This document shows positions 8,544 to 16,825 of a stretch of DNA of 46,976 nucleotides, piece by piece. Both the position numbers and the translations under genes were made by a program. The notes beneath the pieces are model-generated. The model was given only the letters and a program-made list of their open reading frames with translations, had not been told where the DNA came from and searched no databases. Positions within the stretch are counted from its first letter, which is position 1. Every line of letters starts with the position of its first letter. Origin of the DNA: Trueperaceae bacterium (GTDB lineage Bacteria > Deinococcota > Deinococci > Deinococcales > Trueperaceae); assembly GCA_011390455.1 (NCBI GenBank), contig JAABSI010000013.1:1-46976 (forward strand), written 5' to 3'.

Positions 8544-9578
8544 ATGCCCCCGGCGACGAACGCCCTCGAACTCCGCGACGTCGGCGTGCGCTACGGCGCC
8601 GTCCGGGCCCTCGCGGAGATCGACCTCACGCTCGCGCGCGGCGAGGTGGTGGCCCTCGTGGGTCCCTCGGGGTGCGGCAAGACCAGCCTGTTGCGAGCGG
8701 TAGCGGGCCTGGCGCCCACGACCGGGAACGTGTTCGCCAACGGCACCGACCTGAGGGCGCTGCCGACGCACCGCCGCGGGGTCGGGGTCGTGTTCCAGGA
8801 CCACGCGCTCTTCCCCCACCTGGACGTCGCCGGCAACGTCGCCTTCGGCCTGGTCGAGGCTCGGATGCCCGCGGACGAGCGCCGCGCGCGCGTCCGCGCC
8901 TGGCTCGATCGCATCGGCCTCGCCTCCCGGATGGACGACCGGGTCGACGCGCTCTCGGGGGGCGAACGGCAGCGGATCGCGCTCGCCCGGGCGCTCGCGC
9001 CCGAACCGGCCCTCGTCCTCCTCGACGAACCGTTCGCCAGCCTCGACCCCGGCTTGCGCGGTCGCCTCTCGCGCGAGGTCGCCGAGCTGCTGCGGGCCGA
9101 CGGCACCGCGGCGCTCTTCGTCACGCACGACCTGGACGAGGCGCTCGAGGTGGGCGATCGGGTGGGGGTGCTGCGGGCGGGGCGGCTCGTGCAGATCGCC
9201 CCGCCGGCGACGCTGATCGACGCGCCCGTCGATCCCTGGACCGCGCGCTTCGTGGGGCACGCGAACGTCTGGACCGGCGCCGCGACGGTGCGGCTGCCCG
9301 GCGCACCCAGCGCGGCGCTGCTGCACGAGGGCCGGGTGCGCTGGTCGCCGGAGCCGGTCGGCGCTTCCACCCCGGCGCGGGTCGCGGCGGTGGCGCGGCG
9401 CCGCGAAGGCTGGCGACTCGCGCTCGAGGTGCCGGCTTGGGGCGTCGCCGTCGCGTGGTCGGCGCCGCCGCGCGAGTTCGCGGGCGGCCGCCCCCCCGCC
9501 GTCGGGCAAGCGGGCCACCTGACGGCACCGGACGATGCCTGGACGTTCTGGAGCGATGGCGAGGAGGGCGGTTCGTGA
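8544..9578 (+). CDS. thiQ: ThiQ-like ABC transporter ATPase
   Basis: A 344-residue cytoplasmic ATPase that should power the preceding permease. Motifs: Walker A GPSGCGKTSL near residue 40, Q-loop VGVVFQDHALFPHL, signature LSGGERQRIALARAL, Walker B LVLLDEPFASLD and H-loop FVTHDLDEA. E. coli ThiQ is about 230 residues; this protein has about 100 more, forming a C-terminal domain (from about residue 240) with the two-strand, TOBE-like character seen in other import ATPases. Its stop overlaps the GTG of the next gene (GTGA), so the pyrophosphokinase is coupled to it. Confidence 0.85.
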   Translation: MPPATNALELRDVGVRYGAVRALAEIDLTLARGEVVALVGPSGCGKTSLLRAVAGLAPTTGNVFANGTDLRALPTHRRGVGVVFQDHALFPHLDVAGNVAFGLVEARMPADERRARVRAWLDRIGLASRMDDRVDALSGGERQRIALARALAPEPALVLLDEPFASLDPGLRGRLSREVAELLRADGTAALFVTHDLDEALEVGDRVGVLRAGRLVQIAPPATLIDAPVDPWTARFVGHANVWTGAATVRLPGAPSAALLHEGRVRWSPEPVGASTPARVAAVARRREGWRLALEVPAWGVAVAWSAPPREFAGGRPPAVGQAGHLTAPDDAWTFWSDGEEGGS

Positions 9579-10231
9579 AGGCGGTGGTCCTCGTGGGCGG
9601 TGCGGTGGTCGCCACGCCCGCGCTGCGCGCCCGGGTCCGTGGATGCGACCTGGTCGTCGCCGCCGACGGCGGCCTGCGGCACGCGGCGGCCCTCGAGCTC
9701 GCACCCGACCTCCTCGTCGGCGACCTCGACTCCGTGGACGCGGCGACCCGAGCGCGGTACCCGGACCTGGCGACCGAGCGGCACCCGACCGACAAGGACG
9801 CGCTCGACCTGGAGCTGGCGCTCGACGCCGCAGCGGCGCGCGGCGCCACCGAGGTGCTGATCGTCGGCGGACTGAGCGGGCGCCTGGACCAGACGCTCGC
9901 CACGGTGGCGATCGCCCAGGCGCGGCGCGGCGACGCGATCGCCGTCGACGCGGCGGACGGCGTGCGCTCGGTGTGGCCGCTGCGTCCGGGCGAGGCGCGC
10001 CGACTGGCGTTCGCGGCCGGCACCCGCTTCAGCCTCCTGGCGCTGGACGAGGTCGCGATCGTGTCCGTGGCGGGCGCGCGGTACCCGCTCGAGCGCGCGA
10101 CGCTGGCGCGCGCCCAGGGGCGCGGCGTCTCGAACACCGCGCTGGGCGCGCTCGTCGTGACCGCGCACGCGGGCGCGCTCGTGGTCGTGGACCCCGGCGC
10201 CGACCCCGAGCCTGAGGGCGCGGGCGGCTGA
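9575..10231 (+). CDS. Thiamine pyrophosphokinase
   Basis: A 218-residue enzyme that transfers pyrophosphate from ATP to thiamine. The GTG start at 9575 overlaps the thiQ stop, with GAGGAGGG upstream. Family signatures are DLVVAADGGLRHA, LLVGDLDSV (the GDxDS metal site), PTDKDALDLELAL (the KDxTDxxxA-like acidic cluster), GGLSGRLDQTLA (the GRxDH-like block, Gln here for His) and RGVSNT near the C terminus. All lie in the expected order and spacing for the TPK/THI80 family. The operon thus couples import and activation of thiamine. Confidence 0.9.
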   Translation: MKAVVLVGGAVVATPALRARVRGCDLVVAADGGLRHAAALELAPDLLVGDLDSVDAATRARYPDLATERHPTDKDALDLELALDAAAARGATEVLIVGGLSGRLDQTLATVAIAQARRGDAIAVDAADGVRSVWPLRPGEARRLAFAAGTRFSLLALDEVAIVSVAGARYPLERATLARAQGRGVSNTALGALVVTAHAGALVVVDPGADPEPEGAGG

Positions 10232-10233
10232 AG

Positions 10234-10252
10234 CGCCGGCCCGAGCCCGGCG
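10234..10252 (+). terminator. Weak hairpin after the thi operon
   Basis: CGCCGG and CCGGCG form a 6-bp stem around a seven-base loop, starting two bases after the pyrophosphokinase stop. No T-tract follows, so termination here is only possible. Confidence 0.3.
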
Positions 10253-10270
10253 GCGCCACCGCATCTGCGG

Positions 10271-10300
10271 TTGACGGCCCGCCCCCCGAGCCTGCATACT
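10271..10300 (+). promoter_or_regulatory. Promoter of the lacI-type regulator and solute operon
   Basis: TTGACG at 10271-10276 is followed after 18 bases by CATACT at 10295-10300. The operator-like palindrome at 10315-10328 lies just downstream, where a bound repressor would block initiation or elongation. Confidence 0.5.
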
Positions 10301-10314
10301 CGACGTACGCAAGT

Positions 10315-10328
10315 TGGAAACGTTTTCA
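10315..10328 (+). promoter_or_regulatory. LacI-family operator
   Basis: TGGAAACGTTTTCA is a 14-base palindrome with a central CG and one mismatched pair, the classic LacI/CcpA/PurR-type site. It sits between the promoter and the start of the LacI-type gene, so the regulator probably represses itself and the transporter genes behind it. Confidence 0.7.
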
Positions 10329-10366
10329 CAGCGCCGACCCGCCCGGCGCCGGAGGAACGCATCGCC

Positions 10367-11434
10367 ATGCCGCCGCGCAGCCCCACCATCCACGACGTCG
10401 CCCGCGAAGCCGGCGCCTCGATCGCGACCGTCTCGCGCGCGCTGAACGGCGGGGTCGTGAGCCCGGCGGCGCGCGCCCGCATCGAACGCGCGGTGGCGCT
10501 GCTCGGCTACCGGCGCAACGACGTGGCGCGCGGCCTGGTCACCGGCCGCACCGGCTTGGTGGGCGTCATCGTGCCCGACCTGATCGGTCCGCTGTACGCG
10601 CAGATGGCGCGCGGCATCGAGGACGTGCTCGAGGCGCGCGGCATGCACGCGATGGTGGTGACCGACCACCGCGAACCCGACGCCGAACGCCGTGCCGTCG
10701 AGGTCTTGCGCGCGCGCCAGGTCGACGGGCTGGTGCTCATCGGCTCGAGCCTGCCGGAGGACGCCTTGCGGACGGCCGCCGGTGGCGTTCCCGTCGCGCT
10801 CGTCCAACGCGAGGGGCCGCAGACGTGCCTCCCCGAGGTCCGCCTCGACGACGCCGCCGGCGTCCGGGCGGTGGTCGCGCACCTGGTCGCGCTCGGCCAC
10901 CGGCGCATCGGCCACCTCGCCGGCACGCGCCGCGACGGCGTCGAACGCCGCGACGCCTTCCTGGCCGCCCTCCGGGCCGCGGGCCTCGAGCCCGGGCCGC
11001 TGGTCGAGAGCGACTTCACCGAGGACGGCGGCGCGACCGCCGCGCCTCGCCTGCTCGACGACCCCAGCGTCACCGCGGTGTTCTGCGGCAACGACCGGAT
11101 GGCGGTCGGGCTGCTGCACGCCGCCGCCCAGCGCGGCATCGCCGTACCCCACGACCTGAGCGTCGTCGGCTTCGACGACCTGACCTGGGCACGCTACCTG
11201 ACGCCCCCGCTGACCACCGTCCGGCAACCCGGCCGAGAGCTCGGCCGCGTCGCCGCCCGCCTCGTGCTCGCACCCCAAACGGGTGCCGCCCCCACGCCGC
11301 TCCTCCGGACGCCCGAGCTGGTCGTCCGGTCCTCGACGGCGCCGCCGCGCGCCGCGGGCGCCGCCCACCCAGGCGCCGCCGCACCCCTCGAGGAGGAGGT
11401 GATCGCGCCCCCCCAAACACCCACGCCCCACTGA
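10367..11434 (+). CDS. LacI-family transcriptional repressor
   Basis: A 355-residue regulator starting at ATG 10367, with GGAGGA about ten bases upstream. The N terminus carries the LacI helix-turn-helix (TIHDVAREAGASIATVSRALNGG) and hinge (LGYRRNDVARGL). A periplasmic-binding-protein-like effector domain follows, with typical blocks VGVIVPDLIGPLYAQMARGIEDVL, VDGLVLIGSS, GHRRIGHLAG, TAVFCGNDRMAVGLL and SVVGFDDLTWARYLTPPLTTVRQP. The C terminus has a low-complexity Ala/Pro tail of about 30 residues. Being first in the operon, with a palindromic operator in its own leader, it most likely senses the sugar or its breakdown product and controls the whole cluster. Confidence 0.93.
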   Translation: MPPRSPTIHDVAREAGASIATVSRALNGGVVSPAARARIERAVALLGYRRNDVARGLVTGRTGLVGVIVPDLIGPLYAQMARGIEDVLEARGMHAMVVTDHREPDAERRAVEVLRARQVDGLVLIGSSLPEDALRTAAGGVPVALVQREGPQTCLPEVRLDDAAGVRAVVAHLVALGHRRIGHLAGTRRDGVERRDAFLAALRAAGLEPGPLVESDFTEDGGATAAPRLLDDPSVTAVFCGNDRMAVGLLHAAAQRGIAVPHDLSVVGFDDLTWARYLTPPLTTVRQPGRELGRVAARLVLAPQTGAAPTPLLRTPELVVRSSTAPPRAAGAAHPGAAAPLEEEVIAPPQTPTPH

Positions 11435-11466
11435 ACCCCCCGTCCTACTCGAACGAAGGAGCCCCC

Positions 11467-12798
11467 ATGCGACGTACCCTCCCACTCCTCGCCTTCCTGC
11501 TCGCGACCTCCCTGGCCGCGGCGCAGTCGCTGACCTTCTGGACCACCGAAGAGCAACCGCAGCGCATCGAGACCCAACAGGCGATCGCCGCGGCCTTCGA
11601 GGCCGAGACCGGCATCTCCGTGGACGTGGTGCCCGTCACCGAGAGCAGCCTGGGTGAGCGCATGACCGCCGCCTTCGCCGCGGGCGCCCTGCCCGACGTG
11701 GTCTTCCACCCCATCAACTACACGATCGGCTGGGCCGAGGCCGGCATCCTCGACACCGCCGCCGCGACCGAGGCGGTCGCCAACCTGGGCGTCGACACCT
11801 TCGGCGCCGGTGCGCTCGCGCTGATGTCGTACCAGGGCGAGAACACGGCGGTCCCGACCGACGGCTGGACGCAGCTGCTGCTGTACCGCGCCGATCTGTT
11901 CACCGAGCGCAGCCTCGCCGCCCCCACCAGCTACGAGGCGATCCTCGAAGCGGCGCGCGCACTGCACGATCCGCCCAACATGTACGGCTTCGTCGCCGCC
12001 ACCGACCCCAGCCAGGACTACATGATGCAGGTCGTCGAGCACCTGGCGCTCGCCAACGGCGTGCAGCTGGTCGACGACGAGGGCAACATCACGGTCGACA
12101 CGCCCGCCTTCGTCGAGTTCCTCGAGTTCTACAAGGAACTGGCCGAGCTGAGCCCTCCCGGCAACCTCTACTGGCTCCAGTCGCGCGAGCTGTACCAGGG
12201 CGGGCAGGCCGCGATGGTCGTGTGGTCGCCCTTCATCCTCGACGAGCTCGCCGGCCTGCGCGACGAGGTCCCGGTGATCGCCGACGAAGGGCAGGAGCGC
12301 GGCTCGTTGGCGCGCAACACCGGCTTCGTGACGAGCATCGCGGGCCCGAGCAACCCGACGGGCTCCGGCTACGCCCAGGTGCAAGGCCTCGGCATCACCG
12401 TCGACGCCGACATCGAGGCCGCCCAGGCCTTCGTCGAGTACCTCGTCACCGACGGCTACCTCGACTGGCTCGGGATGGCCGCAGAAGGCAAGTTCCCGGT
12501 CCGCAGCGGCACGCCCGAAGAGCCGACTCGCTTCGTCGAGGGTTGGGCGACGCTCGAAGTGGGCGTCAGCGACCGCGCGCCGCTCAACAGCTTCTACTCG
12601 GTCGCCGTCATCGACGACCTGGTCGCGGGCCTCGAGACCGGCGACCGCTGGGCCTTCCGTCAGGGCCAGGGCGGCTTGGTCACCAGCCTGTACGGCACCC
12701 GCGTGATGTCCGAAGCGATCCGCCGCTACCTCGACGGCGAGCTCACCGCCGCCGAGACCGCGACCCTGATCCAGACCGAGGTCGAAGGCCTCCGCTGA
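11467..12798 (+). CDS. Extracellular solute-binding protein of a sugar ABC importer (CUT1 type)
   Basis: A 443-residue exported binding protein (SBP family 1, MalE-like). It starts at ATG 11467 with GAAGGAG upstream. A signal peptide of about 20 residues ends LAAAQ, with no lipobox Cys. The mature protein begins SLTFWTTEEQPQRIETQQAIAAAFEAETG, typical of this family, and retains the VVWSPFILDEL and AQAFVEYLVTDGYLDWLG regions. It delivers its ligand to the two permeases downstream. The ligand is unknown; the co-encoded GH13_18 phosphorylase points to a glucosylated small molecule such as glucosylglycerate, glucosylglycerol or sucrose (inference). Confidence 0.9.
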   Translation: MRRTLPLLAFLLATSLAAAQSLTFWTTEEQPQRIETQQAIAAAFEAETGISVDVVPVTESSLGERMTAAFAAGALPDVVFHPINYTIGWAEAGILDTAAATEAVANLGVDTFGAGALALMSYQGENTAVPTDGWTQLLLYRADLFTERSLAAPTSYEAILEAARALHDPPNMYGFVAATDPSQDYMMQVVEHLALANGVQLVDDEGNITVDTPAFVEFLEFYKELAELSPPGNLYWLQSRELYQGGQAAMVVWSPFILDELAGLRDEVPVIADEGQERGSLARNTGFVTSIAGPSNPTGSGYAQVQGLGITVDADIEAAQAFVEYLVTDGYLDWLGMAAEGKFPVRSGTPEEPTRFVEGWATLEVGVSDRAPLNSFYSVAVIDDLVAGLETGDRWAFRQGQGGLVTSLYGTRVMSEAIRRYLDGELTAAETATLIQTEVEGLR

Positions 12799-12811
12799 CC
12801 CTTGGCACCAT

Positions 12812-12839
12812 GGCGGCCCGAGCTCCGGCTCGGGCCGCC
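12812..12839 (+). terminator. Intercistronic stem-loop between binding protein and permease genes
   Basis: A perfect 12-bp stem (GGCGGCCCGAGC/GCTCGGGCCGCC) around a TCCG loop, 14 bases after the stop of the binding-protein gene, with no T-tract. Such hairpins after the binding-protein gene are common in importer operons and raise its level relative to the permeases by protecting mRNA or causing partial termination. Confidence 0.6.
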
Positions 12840-12917
12840 CCGTCGTAGCTCGAACGCACGGTCGCCGGTCCCGTGGCCACCCTCCGCGGGTCCGCGACCG
12901 CCCCAGGAGGGCCCCGC

Positions 12918-14186
12918 ATGGCGACCCGACGCATGACGCTGGCCGCGCGCGAAGCGCGCCTCGCCTACTGGATGCTGGCGCCGACGTTCGCCGTCATCCT
13001 CGCGATCGTGCTGTTCCCGGTGCTGCTCAACGTCTGGATCAGCTTCAAGTCCGTCACCCTCGCCGACCTGCGCGCCCCCGTGCCGGTCGCCAACGAACGG
13101 GTGTTGGAGACGCCCTCGGCCGAGGGCGATCCGCTGGTCCTGCGGTTGACGATGCGCAACGGCAGCCAGCGCGTCGCGCTCGAAGACGTCGTCTGGACCA
13201 AGACCCTTCCGGCGGGCTTGACGCTCACGACCGACGAACCGCGCTGCACCCAGACCGCGGCCAACGTCCGGTGCCGCTTCGGGGACTGGGACGCGGGCTA
13301 CCGCGAGACCCTGGAGCTCTCCTTCACGGCCGGCGCCGCGTACTTCGCGGCCGGCGCGCCCGACGTGCGCGAGGCCGCCACCGACATGCGCGCGCGGGCC
13401 GAGAACGTCCTGACCAACCTGACGTTCACCCTCGACAACTACCGCCGCGTGCTCACCGGCAACGACTTCTGGCCGTCGCTGTGGATCACCCTCGGTTACA
13501 CCTTCTTCAGCGCCGTCGGCTCGATCGCGCTCGGCCTGTTCGCCGCCATGCTGCTCAACGGCGAGTTCCGTGGGCGCGGGCTGCTTCGGGGCCTGTTCCT
13601 CTTCCCCTACGTCGCCCCCGTCATCGCGGTCGCCTTCGTCTGGGCCTTCTTCCTCGACCCGTTCAGCGGCACCGTGAACGCCCTCGGGCAGCGCTGGGAC
13701 CTGTTGGCCGGTCCGGTCAACTTCCTGGGCCAACGCACGCTCGACCTCCAGTTCCTGGGCTTGACCTTCGCCTTCCCGCTCGCGCTGGCGACGGTGGTCG
13801 TCTTCAGCTCCTGGAACTACTTCCCCTTCGCCTTCCTGTTCATCCTCGCCCGCCTGCAGGCGGTGCCGATCGACATGTACGAGGCGGCCGACGTCGATGG
13901 AGCCGGTCCGTTCCAGAAGTTCTGGTTCATCACGCTGCCCAACCTGGCCGGGGTCCTGGCGGTGCTGTTCCTGCTCCGCTTCATGTTCCTGATCAACAAG
14001 TTCGAAGACATCTTCCTGCTGACCGGCGGCGCCGCGGGCACCAAGAACCTGCCGGTCATGATCTACGACGAGGCCTTCGCGCGCGCCGACATCGGCGCCG
14101 GATCGGCGGTGGCGATGATCCTGTTCGTCATCCTGCTCGGCTTCATGTTCGTCTATTACCGCTTCGCCCCGGAGTCCGAGAAATGA
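12918..14186 (+). CDS. Sugar ABC permease, MalF-like, with inserted extracytoplasmic domain
   Basis: A 422-residue permease starting at ATG 12918, with CAGGAGG upstream. The first membrane span covers about residues 17-45. About 110 residues then lie outside the membrane and contain a beta-sandwich-like stretch (VLRLTMRNGSQRVALEDVV, LPAGLTLTTDEPRC) reminiscent of DUF11 repeats. Five further spans follow, with the EAA loop YEAADVDGAGPFQKFWFITLPNL near residue 320. E. coli MalF also has a large periplasmic loop after an early span that contacts MalE, so the insert may be a docking site for the binding protein (inference). The stop overlaps the next ATG as ATGA. Confidence 0.88.
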   Translation: MATRRMTLAAREARLAYWMLAPTFAVILAIVLFPVLLNVWISFKSVTLADLRAPVPVANERVLETPSAEGDPLVLRLTMRNGSQRVALEDVVWTKTLPAGLTLTTDEPRCTQTAANVRCRFGDWDAGYRETLELSFTAGAAYFAAGAPDVREAATDMRARAENVLTNLTFTLDNYRRVLTGNDFWPSLWITLGYTFFSAVGSIALGLFAAMLLNGEFRGRGLLRGLFLFPYVAPVIAVAFVWAFFLDPFSGTVNALGQRWDLLAGPVNFLGQRTLDLQFLGLTFAFPLALATVVVFSSWNYFPFAFLFILARLQAVPIDMYEAADVDGAGPFQKFWFITLPNLAGVLAVLFLLRFMFLINKFEDIFLLTGGAAGTKNLPVMIYDEAFARADIGAGSAVAMILFVILLGFMFVYYRFAPESEK

Positions 14187-15460
14187 GCACCGTCCGCGTG
14201 TCCACCCCCCTCCCCAAGCCGCGGGGGCGCGGCGCCACGCCCGCCTCGATCGCCGTCGGAGCCTTCGTCGGCGCCCTCACGCTCGCGCTGCTGGTCGTGC
14301 TGTGGTCGCTCTCCGCCACGCTGGTCGCCGGCCTGACGACCACGCTGCCGGTCGGCCAGGCGCTGCTCGTGGGCCTCGCGATCGGGGCCGCCGTCGGCGC
14401 GCTCCGCACGGGCGCCGACACCGCGCCTTGGCTCGCCGTCGGCATCGGCCTCGCCGTGGGCGCGGCGTGGCTCGCCGCGACCGGCCTCCGTCCGCTCGGG
14501 TTCGACGCCATCCGGCCGCTCTGGGGCGTGGGCTTCGCCCTCGTCCTGTTCGCACTGGCGGGCCACCTGGTGCGGTACGCGCTGCGCGGCATCGACTTCC
14601 GCCGCCTGCGCCGCGACCTCCTCGAGTCGATCGCGGTGCGCCTGCTGCGCGGCTTCGCCTTCGCCTTCTTCGGCCTGATCATCCTGTTCCCGTTCTGGTA
14701 CATGCTCTCGGCCAGCCTCAAGGGGCGCGCGGACATGCTCCGCGATCCCGCGAACCTCGCCATCGAGTGGGGCCAGGGCGCGCGCGAGCTGCTCGTCGGC
14801 TACCGCGAGGTGCTGGTCACCTTCGACTTCCTCAACTTCATCGGCAACAGCTTCCTCGTCGCCTTCGTCACCATGACGGTGACGCTCGTGATGGCGGTCC
14901 TGGGCGCCTACGCGATCACGCGCCTGGCCTTCCCCGGCCGGACCTTCCTGGCCCGCTCGATCCTGCTGATCTACATGTTCCCGGCGATCGTGCTCGTGAT
15001 CCCGCTGTACGCGGTGTTCACCCAGCTCGGGCTCCGCGACACCCTGCCCGGCCTCCTCATCGTCTACCCCGCGACGACCATCCCGGTGGCCCTGTACATG
15101 CTCCGGAGCTACTTCCAGACGCTCCCGAAGGACCTCGAGGAAGCCGGGTTGATCGACGGATGCACGCGGGCGCAGGTGATCTGGCGGATCACGCTGCCGC
15201 TGGCGATGCCGGCGATCGCGTCCGTGGGGTTGTACGTCTTCATGATCGCCTGGAACGAGTTCCTGTTCGCCTTCATGTTCCTGGACGACCCGGGGATCTT
15301 CACCCTGCCGCGCGGCATGGTGATGCTCGACAGCCAGGAGGTGCCGCGCCAGTACCTGATGGCCGGCGCGATGATCATCACGGTGCCGATCATGATCCTC
15401 TTCTTCTGGTTCGAGAAGTACCTGGTCGGCGGCCTCACGGCCGGCGGGGTCAAGGGGTGA
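14183..15460 (+). CDS. Sugar ABC permease, MalG-like, with extra N-terminal membrane region
   Basis: A 425-residue permease; the ATG start overlaps the stop of the MalF-like gene. The canonical MalG-like part (about 275 residues) begins near residue 150 with LLRGFAFAFFGLIILFPFWYMLSASLKG. Its EAA loop is LEEAGLIDGCTRAQVIWRITLPLAMP, and it ends YLVGGLTAGGVKG. Ahead of it lie about 150 residues with four or so additional hydrophobic segments of low complexity (Ala, Leu, Val, Gly), which normal MalG proteins lack. Their role is unknown. No ATPase gene is present, so a shared MsmK/MalK-type ATPase encoded elsewhere is expected. Confidence 0.88.
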   Translation: MSTVRVSTPLPKPRGRGATPASIAVGAFVGALTLALLVVLWSLSATLVAGLTTTLPVGQALLVGLAIGAAVGALRTGADTAPWLAVGIGLAVGAAWLAATGLRPLGFDAIRPLWGVGFALVLFALAGHLVRYALRGIDFRRLRRDLLESIAVRLLRGFAFAFFGLIILFPFWYMLSASLKGRADMLRDPANLAIEWGQGARELLVGYREVLVTFDFLNFIGNSFLVAFVTMTVTLVMAVLGAYAITRLAFPGRTFLARSILLIYMFPAIVLVIPLYAVFTQLGLRDTLPGLLIVYPATTIPVALYMLRSYFQTLPKDLEEAGLIDGCTRAQVIWRITLPLAMPAIASVGLYVFMIAWNEFLFAFMFLDDPGIFTLPRGMVMLDSQEVPRQYLMAGAMIITVPIMILFFWFEKYLVGGLTAGGVKG

Positions 15461-15492
15461 GCGCGCGCGTCACCGCCGCCGCGCGCGTATGA
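15457..15492 (+). CDS. Possible 11-codon coupling mini-ORF
   Basis: A GTG overlaps the stop of the MalG-like gene (GTGA). Its frame of 11 codons ends in a TGA that overlaps the ATG of the glycosyltransferase gene at 15489. The glycosyltransferase start has no Shine-Dalgarno, so ribosomes could reach it by stop-and-restart through this mini-ORF. It could equally be chance in GC-rich DNA. Confidence 0.2.
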   Translation: MSARVTAAARV

Positions 15493-16736
15493 AGGCGCTC
15501 GTCCTGGCCACCCGGCTGGCGGGCACCGACGGCGTCAGCCTCGAGTCGGAGAAGCTCGCCGACGCGCTGCGCCGGCGTGGGTACGCCGTCGTGGACGTCG
15601 CCGGCGAGCTCGACGGCCCCGGCGTGCTCCTCCCGGAGATGCACTTCCGCGACCCGACCGCGCTCGCGCTGGGCGCGCGCTGCTTCGAGGGCGACCCGGC
15701 CGAACCCGACCCGACCCTCGAGGACGAGGTGCGGACCCAGGCCGACGGACTGCTCCGCCAACTGCGCCCGGTGGTGGCCGCCGAGCACCCCGACCTGCTC
15801 GTGGTGCAGAACGCCTGGGCGATCCCGATGCAGCTGCCGCTGGCGCTCGCGCTCGCCGACCTGGTGGCCGAGACGCGCCTCCCGACGCTGTCGCACGAGC
15901 ACGATTACTGGTGGGAGCGCGAGCGCTTCGCACGCCCGAAGCTGCCCGATCTGCTCGAACGCTGCTTCCCCTTCGACGCGCCCCACGTCGCGCACCTGTG
16001 CATCCACACCGCGGCCGCCGAGCAGCTGCGCGCGCGCCGCGGGCTCACGGCGCACTGGCTCCCGAACGTGATGGACTTCGACCGGCCCTTCGGCGTCGTC
16101 GACGCCTTCAACGCCGACTTCCGCGCGGGCATCGACCTCGGTGGCGACCGGCGGCTCTTCCTGCAGCCGACCCGGGTGGTGCCGCGCAAGGGCATCGAGC
16201 TGGCGCTCGACCTGCTGCACGGGCTCGGGGATCCGGGCGACGCGCTCGTGATCACGCACGAGGCCGGCGACGAGGGGCTCGGCTACCTGCGCGCCCTCGA
16301 ACGGCGGGCCGCGGCGCTGGACGTCGACCTGCGGCTGGTGGCCGACCGAGTCGGCGCCGAACGCGCGCACGGACCGGCCGGCAAGCGCTACGCCTTCGCC
16401 GACGCCTTCGCCCACGCCGACCTGGTCACCTACCCCAGCCTGTACGAGGGCTTCGGCAACGCGCTGCTCGAGACGGTCGCGGCCCGCAAGCCCGCGCTCG
16501 TCAACCGCTACCCCGTCTACGCGCGCGACCTCGCACCGGCGGGGTTCCGCTTCGTGGAGATCGACGGGCGCGTCACCGAAGCCGCCGTGGCCGAGGTGGC
16601 CGCGCTGCTCGCCGACCCCGCCCGCATCGCCCGCGACGTCGAGCACAACCACGCGGTCGGCCGCCGCCACTTCGGTCTGGACGCGCTCGACCGCGTGCTC
16701 GACGCCGCGCTCACCGAACTGAGGGGGACGTCATGA
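15489..16736 (+). CDS. GT4-family glycosyltransferase
   Basis: A 415-residue GT-B-fold glycosyltransferase, cytosolic. The N terminus MKALVLATRLAGTDGVSLES has the glycine-rich acceptor-side loop. The donor-side motif YPSLYEGFGNALLE carries the two glutamates spaced as EX7E, diagnostic of retaining GT4 enzymes, and is followed by NRYPVYARDL. PTRVVPRKGIELALDLL matches the GT4 start of the C-terminal domain. Between a sugar importer and a GH13_18 phosphorylase, it may build or extend a glucosylglycerate-type compatible solute (inference; the closest functional parallels would be mannosylglucosylglycerate synthases). There is no Shine-Dalgarno; translation may depend on coupling to the upstream gene. 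Confidence 0.85.
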   Translation: MKALVLATRLAGTDGVSLESEKLADALRRRGYAVVDVAGELDGPGVLLPEMHFRDPTALALGARCFEGDPAEPDPTLEDEVRTQADGLLRQLRPVVAAEHPDLLVVQNAWAIPMQLPLALALADLVAETRLPTLSHEHDYWWERERFARPKLPDLLERCFPFDAPHVAHLCIHTAAAEQLRARRGLTAHWLPNVMDFDRPFGVVDAFNADFRAGIDLGGDRRLFLQPTRVVPRKGIELALDLLHGLGDPGDALVITHEAGDEGLGYLRALERRAAALDVDLRLVADRVGAERAHGPAGKRYAFADAFAHADLVTYPSLYEGFGNALLETVAARKPALVNRYPVYARDLAPAGFRFVEIDGRVTEAAVAEVAALLADPARIARDVEHNHAVGRRHFGLDALDRVLDAALTELRGTS

Positions 16737-16825
16737 CCGGTGCCGACCTCGCGCTCCCGCACTCGGGGGCGACGGCCACGAGCCGTTCCGACCTCGCGCT
16801 CACGAAGGTGCAGGTGCAGCCATGA
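16733..16825 (+). CDS. 30-codon mini-ORF bridging glycosyltransferase and phosphorylase
   Basis: The ATG at 16733 overlaps the glycosyltransferase stop (ATGA) and has GAGGGGG seven bases upstream. Its TGA overlaps the ATG of the phosphorylase gene at 16822. The 30-residue peptide starts MTGADLALPHSGATATS and continues RSDLALTKVQVQP. A 14-base direct repeat (CCGACCTCGCGCTC at 16743-16756 and 16788-16801) is in frame and encodes DLAL twice, 15 codons apart. It may be a real small protein, or a coupling device that carries ribosomes to the phosphorylase gene, which otherwise lacks a clear ribosome-binding site. Confidence 0.5.
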   Translation: MTGADLALPHSGATATSRSDLALTKVQVQP

